Shown here: positions 58,110 to 64,000 of the stretch, one piece after another
Layout of the letters: each line of letters starts with the position of its first letter
Numbering within the stretch: position 1 is the stretch's first letter
Notes under the pieces: generated by a model
Databases searched by the model: none
What the model was told of the DNA's origin: nothing
The model's input: only the letters and a program-made list of their open reading frames with translations
Assembly: GCF_009908285.1 (NCBI RefSeq)
Contig: NZ_JAAARM010000015.1
Location: forward strand, 96,641 to 160,640
Origin: Pseudomonas sp. Fl4BN1
GTDB lineage: Bacteria > Pseudomonadota > Gammaproteobacteria > Pseudomonadales > Pseudomonadaceae
Direction: 5' to 3'
DNA: 64,000 nucleotides
Program-made: the position numbers and the translations under genes

Positions 58110-59576
58110 TTATTTTTTGGTACCACCCAGGGCGCCGGTCAAACCACCCAGCACACCACCCAGGCCGCCACTAGGGGCTGTACTGCCGCCGACCAACCCT
58201 CCTACCGAGGCCACAGTACCGCCCGCTGCACCGAGGGTGCCGCCCAGGGCGCTACCGACCGGATTACCGCCGGTGCCTCCGGCGCCGTTGCTACCAGTGT
58301 TGCTGACCGCGCCGCCCACCTGGCCCAGCAGACCACTGACGGGGCCGCCAAGGCCGCTGTTTGCGCCCACTTGCTGGGTCAGGCCGGAGACCGAACTGGT
58401 GACAGGGTTCAATGCCGAGCCCAGGTTCACGCCGACGCTGGCCAGAGGCGCGGTGACCAGCAGATTGGGGGTGCCGCTGCCGCCGAGGGCGCCGCCTACC
58501 GAGGCGATCAGGCCGCCTACCGCGCCACCGGTGACACCGCCGGCGCTGACGGTGCCATTGCTACTGCCAGTGTTGAGGCCGTTACTCAGGTTCGCCACGG
58601 CGCCGCCGACGGTTTCCAGCAGGCCGTTGTTACCACCAGTGCCGCCGCTACCGGTGCCGCTGCCAGAACCGCCCAGGTAACCGCCCGCAGTGCCTACGGC
58701 GCTACTTGTATTACTCAGGGCATTGCCCAGCAGATCGGTTCCAGGGGTGCCGTTGCCGGTATCGCTGACCTTGTTGCCGGTGTTATCGACCGCGTCGGCC
58801 ACGCCATTGAGCAGCCCATTGACCGGCGCGCCAAGGCCGGTAGCGCTGCCGACCTTGCCGGTCACGCCTTCCGCCAGGCTCACCACGGGGACCAGTACCT
58901 TGTCGCCCACGCCATCGCTCAGTGTGCCTACGGGGCCGCTGCTGGTGACGGTACTCAGGGTATTGCCGAGCATGGTCACCTGGGTGCCGACACCGCCGAG
59001 CACAGGCGCCACTTGTGTGACTACACCACCGACCACCGGAACGCTCTGGGTCGTGGCGGCCAGCTTGCCGCTGAGGTCGGTGACTCCGGTGCCCACATCG
59101 CTGGCCACATTGCCAACGGTTGCTGTGGTTGTGCTCAGAGCCTTGGGATTGGTACCCAGTTGGCCCAGGCCATTGGTCAAGCCTTCGCCCACGGTGTCTA
59201 CGACATTGCCCGTGGTGTTGACAGCGCTCTGCACGACACCGCCGACCACCGGAACTGCGGCGAGGGAATCACCCAGACCGCTGACGCCAGTGCCGAGACC
59301 GCTGACGGTGGTGCCAAGATCGGACACCAGGCTGCTGGTGGTCACTGTACCGCCACCAGTACCACCACCAGTACCACCACCTGTGCCACCGCCTGTACCA
59401 CCTCCTGTACCACCACCTGTGCCGCCAGTTCCTCCGGTGGTGCCACCGCTGGCGCTGTTAGTAGATGAGTCGCTACCGCCGCTCTTATGACCGCCGCCGC
59501 CGCTGCAGCCTGTCAGGCTGAGGGTCAGGATCATGGCCAGTGCCGTACACGCTTTCCATCCAAATTGAGTGTTCAT
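58110..59576 (-). CDS. Low-complexity Gly/Val/Thr/Ser-rich lipoprotein (collagen-like annotation)
   Basis: 488 residues from MNTQFGWKACTALAMILTL at 59576. A lipoprotein signal with lipobox LTGC anchors it. The mature part opens with a Gly/Ser linker and six GGGT-type repeats (DNA 59349-59420), then a long stretch built of Gly, Val, Leu, Thr, Ser, Asn and Ala, with returning segments such as VPVVGGVV, VSGLG, VGGAV and LGGSG. There is one Tyr, one Cys (the lipid anchor), and no Phe, Trp or Arg. Similar Pseudomonas proteins are annotated as collagen-like triple-helix repeats, but a regular Gly-X-Y pattern is not seen. It has its own terminator and lies upstream of tpsB; a surface or matrix role is inferred. 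Confidence 0.75.
   Translation of the reverse strand: MNTQFGWKACTALAMILTLSLTGCSGGGGHKSGGSDSSTNSASGGTTGGTGGTGGGTGGGTGGGTGGGTGGGTGGGTVTTSSLVSDLGTTVSGLGTGVSGLGDSLAAVPVVGGVVQSAVNTTGNVVDTVGEGLTNGLGQLGTNPKALSTTTATVGNVASDVGTGVTDLSGKLAATTQSVPVVGGVVTQVAPVLGGVGTQVTMLGNTLSTVTSSGPVGTLSDGVGDKVLVPVVSLAEGVTGKVGSATGLGAPVNGLLNGVADAVDNTGNKVSDTGNGTPGTDLLGNALSNTSSAVGTAGGYLGGSGSGTGSGGTGGNNGLLETVGGAVANLSNGLNTGSSNGTVSAGGVTGGAVGGLIASVGGALGGSGTPNLLVTAPLASVGVNLGSALNPVTSSVSGLTQQVGANSGLGGPVSGLLGQVGGAVSNTGSNGAGGTGGNPVGSALGGTLGAAGGTVASVGGLVGGSTAPSGGLGGVLGGLTGALGGTKK
59349..59420 (-). repeat. Six 12-base tandem repeats coding GGGT
   Basis: Six adjoining 12-base units (consensus on the plus strand ACCACCACCTGT) encode TGGG repeats in the N-terminal linker of the lipoprotein. 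Units differ at synonymous positions. Copy-number change would keep the frame and alter linker length. Confidence 0.85.
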
Positions 59577-59990
59577 TAGAGTTATCCCTTGCACCTGTAA
59601 CAACGTTCGTTATTTTCGATAGCCCTCCAGTTCTGGTGCTGGAGATGCCTTCGTCCGTTGTCTACATAAAAGGCTTGCAGGGGACTTTGAACAATTATGA
59701 TCTTGGTATTAATGATTTATTTTCATAGGATTTATTTACTCAAAAGTAACTAGTATTAAAGTATCGTTTTGAAAGTATTTTTATAAAAATCTCATTTAAA
59801 ACAACGACATATAAAATGTAATGAGCTGAGCTCAGTTCGCGTTAAACTAAAGTTATATACACACAATTAATAAGCTCTGGTCCTGGCTTGAGCAGGGTCT
59901 GCAATTGCCCTTGCCGTCATTAGTTTGGGGGAGGGTCTTGAACCAGGCTCCAGCCTATACTGCGCGACCGAAACTTTTCAGGAGCTTGTG
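59577..59990. other. AT-rich intergenic region, 414 bases
   Basis: No gene is seen between the lipoprotein start and the DMT transporter start. The stretch 59620-59880 is much richer in A and T than the rest of the window. It holds a short perfect palindrome GAGCTGAGCTC (59823-59833). It must contain promoters for both flanking genes. Such AT-rich DNA in Pseudomonas is often bound by MvaT/MvaU silencers; that is inference here. Confidence 0.6.
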
Positions 59991-60440
59991 ATGGTGTCCC
60001 CAGTCTGGTGGTTGTTGTGCCTGCCGTTTTTTGCGGGTGCCTTTCTCGCCCTGCAAGCCGGGATCAACGGCCAGTTGGCCAAGCAGCTTGGCAGTGTGCT
60101 GGCTGCGGCATTGGTCTCATTTTTTGTCGGCACCGCGGCGTTGCTGATCCTGGTGCTGATGCAGCGCGAGATGCCTTCGCTGGGGGCCCTCAAGGGACTG
60201 ACCTGGTGGCATTTGTGCGGTGGCCTGCTGGGGGTGTTTTTCATCACCACTGCCGCCTTCGCCGGGCCGCGGATCGGTGCCTTGCTGTTCATGGCGCTGG
60301 TGCTGGCCGGTCAATTGAGCATGGCCCTGGCTCTGGATCACTTTGGCTGGGTGGGGTTTCGCGAGGCACCGGTCAGCCTTGGCAAGATTGCCGGGTTGTT
60401 GCTGATCGTCGCTGGTGTCGTGTTGATCCGTCGCGGTTGA
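59991..60440 (+). CDS. DMT-type small membrane transporter (DUF606/YdcZ-like)
   Basis: 149 residues from the ATG at 59991, preceded by CAGGAG. Five hydrophobic segments, including LPFFAGAFLALQAGINGQLA, LAAALVSFFVGTAALLILVL and LLGVFFITTAAFAGPRIGALL, fit the DUF606 group of half-size drug/metabolite transporters. Substrate unknown. It ends 7 bases before the end of the convergent MaoC gene. Confidence 0.85.
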   Translation: MVSPVWWLLCLPFFAGAFLALQAGINGQLAKQLGSVLAAALVSFFVGTAALLILVLMQREMPSLGALKGLTWWHLCGGLLGVFFITTAAFAGPRIGALLFMALVLAGQLSMALALDHFGWVGFREAPVSLGKIAGLLLIVAGVVLIRRG

Positions 60441-60447
60441 AGGCCGT

Positions 60448-61302
60448 TCAGGCGATCGGCTGCCAGCCACCCTGCATGTGTTGCAGATCGCCGTTGCCCA
60501 ACAACTGCAATTCACCGCTTGGACCGGCCGCACTGGCCAACAGCCTGACCTCTGCAGGCAGCAGCACGGGTTTTATGAATTGCACCGTGACTTCCAGGTT
60601 CGCCGCCGGCAAGTGCTCGTTCAGCGCCGCCAGGGTCCGTGCCTTGTTCCACAGGCCGTGGGCAATGGCCTGGGGAAACCCGAATAGGCGGGCACTCCAG
60701 GCACTCAGGTGGATAGGGTTGTAGTCGCCGGAAACCCTGGCATAGCGCCGGCCGATATCACTCTCGGCCTGCCAGCGATTGACTTCATTCAGGCACTCGC
60801 CAGAGGGCTGGATCTGCCCCGCAGGTTCTCCCAGCAGTTTGACGCCGCGGCAGAGCATCCGGCTTTCGGCTTCCCAAAGCGGTCCCAGCAGATCGTCCAG
60901 TGTGGTCACCAGATCGAACACCGCGCCCTTGGCATGGGGTTGCAGGTTGCGTACCTGGACCCCGACCCGCACGCTGCTGACGTTACCCATGGGCCGCCAT
61001 ACACGAATCCGGTTGGCCAGGTGAATCAGCCCCAGCAGTGGAAAAGGAAAATCCCGGGCTGTCAGCAGTTGCATCTGCAAGGGGAACGCCAATACATGGG
61101 GATAGGTGGCAGGGAGCAGGCCGTTATCGACAAAGCCGCAGACCTTGCGATAGGCCTCCAGCTGTTTGGGTTGCAGGCTGACCCAGCAACGCAGGCCCTG
61201 CTCGGGCAACTGCGTGCCGTTGATTCGCCGGCGCAGCGCAGCCTTGAGGAACAGCGCAGGCAAGGACGAGGGGATGTTCAGTTCGTGCCAGTGCGCCGTC
61301 AT
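60448..61302 (-). CDS. MaoC-family acyl dehydratase
   Basis: 284 residues from the ATG at 61302, two bases after the stop of the fabG gene. The C-terminal hotdog domain has the hydratase motif RYARVSGDYNPIHLSAW followed by GFPQAIAHGLWNKA, with catalytic Asp and His. The N-terminal half is a second, degenerate hotdog-like region. Family members hydrate enoyl-CoA or enoyl-ACP. With the FabG-type reductase and the divergent thiolase it can make or degrade 3-hydroxyacyl units; the actual pathway is unknown. Confidence 0.88.
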   Translation of the reverse strand: MTAHWHELNIPSSLPALFLKAALRRRINGTQLPEQGLRCWVSLQPKQLEAYRKVCGFVDNGLLPATYPHVLAFPLQMQLLTARDFPFPLLGLIHLANRIRVWRPMGNVSSVRVGVQVRNLQPHAKGAVFDLVTTLDDLLGPLWEAESRMLCRGVKLLGEPAGQIQPSGECLNEVNRWQAESDIGRRYARVSGDYNPIHLSAWSARLFGFPQAIAHGLWNKARTLAALNEHLPAANLEVTVQFIKPVLLPAEVRLLASAAGPSGELQLLGNGDLQHMQGGWQPIA

Positions 61303-61304
61303 TT

Positions 61305-62657
61305 TCAAGCTCCCAGGACACTTTGACCGCAGACCCGCAAGGCCTGTCCGCTGACCGCGCCGCTGCCCGGCTGGCCAAGCCAGGCCACCGCTTCGGCGAC
61401 ATCCTGGGGCAGGCCGCCCTGGCCCAGGGAGCTCATGCGGCGCCCGGCTTCGCGCAGTGCGAAAGGCACCTTGGCGGTCATTTGAGTCTCGATGAAACCA
61501 GGCGCGACGGCGTTGATGCTGATGCCCTGTGCGTGCAGCAACGGTGCCCAGGCCTGGGCCAGGCCAATCAGCCCGGCCTTGCTTGCGGCGTAGTTGGTCT
61601 GGCCACGGTTGCCGGCGATGCCACTGATGGACGCCAGCAGGATCACCCGCCCATGGTCGTGCAGGCGACCGTGGTCCAGCAGGGCCTGGGTCAGTACCTG
61701 TGGCGCGTTGAGGTTCACCGCCAGCACCGCATCCCAGAATTCCGCGGTCATGTTGGCCAAGGTCTTGTCCCGGGTGATGCCGGCGTTATGCACCAGGATG
61801 TCGATGCCGTCCGGCAGTTGCTCGATCAACTGTGCCGGCGCGTCCTCGGCGCAGATATCCAGGCTGATGGCGCGTGCGCCGAGTCGGGCGGCCAAGGCTT
61901 CCAGCTCGGCCTTGGCCTGGGGCACATCCAGTAGCAGCACTTGGGCGCCATCTCGGGCAAGGGTTTCGGCAATAGCCGCGCCAATGCCCCGCGCTGCGCC
62001 GGTGATCAGGGCCTTGCGTCCGACCAGCGGGCGGCTCCAGTCCTGGACCTGGGTGGCGCAGGGCTGCAAGCGGATCACTTGCCCGGAGACAAAGGCACTC
62101 TTGGGTGAGAGAAAGAAGCGCAGCGCACCTTCCAGTTGCTCTTCCGCACCGGCCCCCACGTACAGCAATTGCAGGGTGGCACCGTTGCGCAGTTCCTTGG
62201 CCAGGGAACGGCTGAAGCCTTCCAGGGCACGCTGGGCGCTGGCGGCGAAGGGGTCTTCGAGGGTTTCCGGGGCACGTCCGAGGAGCACCAGGTGGGCGCT
62301 GGGTTCAAGGCTTCGCAGCAATGGCTGGAAGAACTCGCGCAATTGCTTGAGTTGATCGGTCTGCAGCAGCTCGCTGGCATCGAACACCACAGCCTTGAGC
62401 CTGGGTCCGTGGCCGGGAATCCAGGGGGTGGCCAGGCCCGGATCGGTGCCGTAGCTGTAGATTGCATCGGTCAGGCGCGGTGCCAGGGCGCTGACCTGCT
62501 GCGCCAGGGCGCCGCCGCCAATCAGCAGCGCGCCCTCGATGGGCCGCAGGCGGCCTGCCTGCCAGCGCTCCAGACGTACCGGCGACGGCAGGCCAAGGGC
62601 CCCGACCAGACGCTGGCCGATGGACGAATTGGCGAAGTCGATATAACGGTCGGACAT
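61305..62657 (-). CDS. fabG: Long-form 3-oxoacyl-ACP reductase (FabG4-like SDR)
   Basis: 450 residues from MSDRYIDFANSSIGQRLVGA. Residues 1-205 form an extra, NAD-binding-like domain without the SDR catalytic residues. Residues from 210 form a complete SDR: LITGAARGIGAAIAETLA, LVHNAGITRDKTLANM, catalytic Ser in LLASISGIAGNRG and YAASKAGLIGLAQ. Such high-molecular-weight FabG enzymes act on acyl-CoA as well as acyl-ACP. It precedes the MaoC gene and is divergent from the thiolase. Confidence 0.92.
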   Translation of the reverse strand: MSDRYIDFANSSIGQRLVGALGLPSPVRLERWQAGRLRPIEGALLIGGGALAQQVSALAPRLTDAIYSYGTDPGLATPWIPGHGPRLKAVVFDASELLQTDQLKQLREFFQPLLRSLEPSAHLVLLGRAPETLEDPFAASAQRALEGFSRSLAKELRNGATLQLLYVGAGAEEQLEGALRFFLSPKSAFVSGQVIRLQPCATQVQDWSRPLVGRKALITGAARGIGAAIAETLARDGAQVLLLDVPQAKAELEALAARLGARAISLDICAEDAPAQLIEQLPDGIDILVHNAGITRDKTLANMTAEFWDAVLAVNLNAPQVLTQALLDHGRLHDHGRVILLASISGIAGNRGQTNYAASKAGLIGLAQAWAPLLHAQGISINAVAPGFIETQMTAKVPFALREAGRRMSSLGQGGLPQDVAEAVAWLGQPGSGAVSGQALRVCGQSVLGA

Positions 62658-62789
62658 GGAACGCACTCCGCAGGCTGGGGTTCAAAGTGTGGACCATGAA
62701 TGGCATGCAGTCGTTCGATCAGTGAGAAGCCTCCTAAGCTAGTGGGGAGGTACTTACCGAAGTCGCATTCACAGAACAGGGAGCTTTCC

Positions 62790-64000
62790 ATGACACAGCT
62801 GCGTCGCGTAGCGATTATCGGCGGTAACCGTATCCCCTTTGCCCGCTCCAATGGTCCTTACGCCACCGCCAGCAACCAGGCGATGCTCACCGCGGCGCTC
62901 GAAGGCCTGATCGAGCGCTACAACCTGCATGGCCTGCGTATGGGGGAGGTGGCGGCGGGGCGGTGCTCAAGCATTCCCGGGATTTCAACCTGGCCCGGGA
63001 ATGCGTGCTGGGTTCGCGCCTGTCGCCCACTACCCCGGCCTACGACATCCAGCAAGCCTGCGGCACTGGCTTGGAAGCGGCATTGCTGGTGGCTAACAAG
63101 ATTGCCCTGGGGCAGATCGACTGCGGTATTGCCGGTGGTGTCGATACCACCTCGGATGCACCGATCGGGGTCAACGAAGGGTTGCGCAAGATCCTGTTGC
63201 AGGCCAACCGGGCCAAGAGCACCGCCGACAAGCTCAAGATCCTGCTGCAACTGCGGCCCCATCACGTCAAGCCGCAATTGCCGCGCAACAGCGAACCGCG
63301 CACCGGCTTGTCCATGGGCGAGCACTGCGAGCAGATGGCCAAGACCTGGGACATTCCACGTGCCGAACAGGATCAGCTAGCCCTGGAAAGCCACCAGAAA
63401 ATGGCTGCTGCCTATGCCGAAGGCTGGCACGACGATCTGCTCACGCCCTTCCTTGGCTTGACCCGAGACAACAACCTGCGCCCGGACCTGACCCTGGAGA
63501 AGCTCGCCAGCCTCAAGCCGGCATTCGATCGCAGTGCCCAGGGTAGCCTCACCGCCGGCAACTCGACGCCGCTGACCGATGGTGCCTCATTGGTATTGTT
63601 GGGCAGTGAGCAATGGGCCAAGGAACGCGGTCTGCCGATCCTTGCCTATTTGCGCGATGGCGAGGCCGCTGCGGTGGACTTCGTCAACGCTGCCGAGGGA
63701 CTGCTGATGGCCCCGGTATACGCGGTACCACGATTGCTCGCACGTAATGGGCTGAGCCTGCAGGACTTCGACTATTACGAGATCCACGAAGCCTTTGCCG
63801 CCCAGGTGCTGTGTACCCTCAAGGCGTGGGAGGACCCGCAATACTGCAAGAGCCGGCTAGGCCTCGACGCCCCCTTGGGCAGCATCGATCGTGCACGGCT
63901 CAACGTCAAAGGCAGCTCCCTGGCGGCGGGCCATCCCTTTGCCGCCACGGGCGGACGGATTGTTGCCAACCTGGCGAAGTTGCTGAGTGTGGCGGGGCAG
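62790..64000 (+). pseudogene. Acyl-CoA thiolase with one-base frameshift (3' end outside window)
   Basis: The reading frame starts MTQLRRVAIIGGNRIPFARS at 62790, with AGGGAG upstream, and is thiolase-like to MGEVAAG at 62959. There it loses frame: the G-run 62957-62960 appears one G short, and the thiolase sequence goes on in another frame (AVLKHSRDFNLAREC from 62960) without a stop to the window end. The nucleophile Cys in QQACGTGLEAAL, YEIHEAFAAQV and GHPFAATGGRI are all intact; the final Cys lies outside. Either the gene is broken or the base is a sequencing error. The family cleaves or joins acyl-CoA and acetyl-CoA. Confidence 0.85.

Noticed and set aside
58371..59490. Long plus-strand open frames opposite the lipoprotein
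   Set aside because: The low-complexity GC-rich repeats keep several frames open; only the minus strand has a signal peptide, lipobox and terminator.

Overview
The window is high-GC chromosomal DNA of a Pseudomonas, most likely of the P. fluorescens group. The main evidence is gene order. The run retS-purD-purH-fis-dusB-(zinc-ribbon gene)-prmA-accC-accB-aroQ-ctpL-gcbA-(DUF2333)-(Nudix)-sui1-speA follows, gene for gene, what I remember of P. aeruginosa PAO1, except that the PAO1 dsbD-type gene between aroQ and ctpL is absent here. The cobalamin cluster and the Tad/Flp pilus locus with pprA/pprB also have close Pseudomonas counterparts. Intergenic inverted repeats of the Pseudomonas REP type support the same origin. 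I see no rRNA, tRNA, insertion sequence, prophage or CRISPR array.

Layout. 1-1.6 kb: end of a copper-handling cluster (PCu(A)C chaperone cut by the window edge, DUF2946 protein) and a HigBA-like toxin-antitoxin pair. 1.7-9.4 kb: cobalamin corrin-ring genes as two divergent groups, cbiD-cobK and cobL on the minus strand and cobG-cobH-cobI-cobJ on the plus strand. 9.5-12.6 kb: an accessory patch of poorly known genes (SMI1/KNR4-like, CPCC-type zinc protein, three unrecognised proteins, two of them exported). 12.6-37.7 kb: conserved core genes for purine synthesis, Fis/DusB, ribosomal L11 methylation, acetyl-CoA carboxylase, shikimate pathway, chemotaxis, c-di-GMP synthesis, arginine decarboxylation and a MATE exporter. 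The hybrid kinase RetS and the diguanylate cyclase GcbA both belong to biofilm control. 37.7-40.5 kb: small genes including a MazG-like pyrophosphohydrolase, CmoM and two DUF4136 lipoproteins.

40.6-57.9 kb is a complete-looking Tad (type IVb, Flp) pilus locus: tadG; the PprA/PprB two-component system; a TadE/F-type pseudopilin; the prepilin peptidase FppA; then tadD-tadC-tadB-tadA-tadZ-rcpA-rcpC on the minus strand; and two tandem flp pilin genes on the plus strand. A stand-alone receiver protein and a two-partner-secretion transporter (TpsB) follow, then a lipoprotein of extreme composition (58.1-59.6 kb). 60-64 kb holds a small membrane transporter gene and a lipid cluster: MaoC-type hydratase and long FabG on the minus strand, and a divergent acyl-CoA thiolase that carries a one-base frameshift and runs off the window.

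The most unusual part is the right end of the pilus locus. The TpsB transporter has no recognisable TpsA partner beside it; its neighbour is a Gly/Val/Thr/Ser/Asn/Leu-rich lipoprotein with almost no aromatic residues or arginine, behind a 414-base AT-rich intergenic region. Together with the duplicated pilin and the extra receiver protein this may form a surface-adhesion module, but that link is inference.
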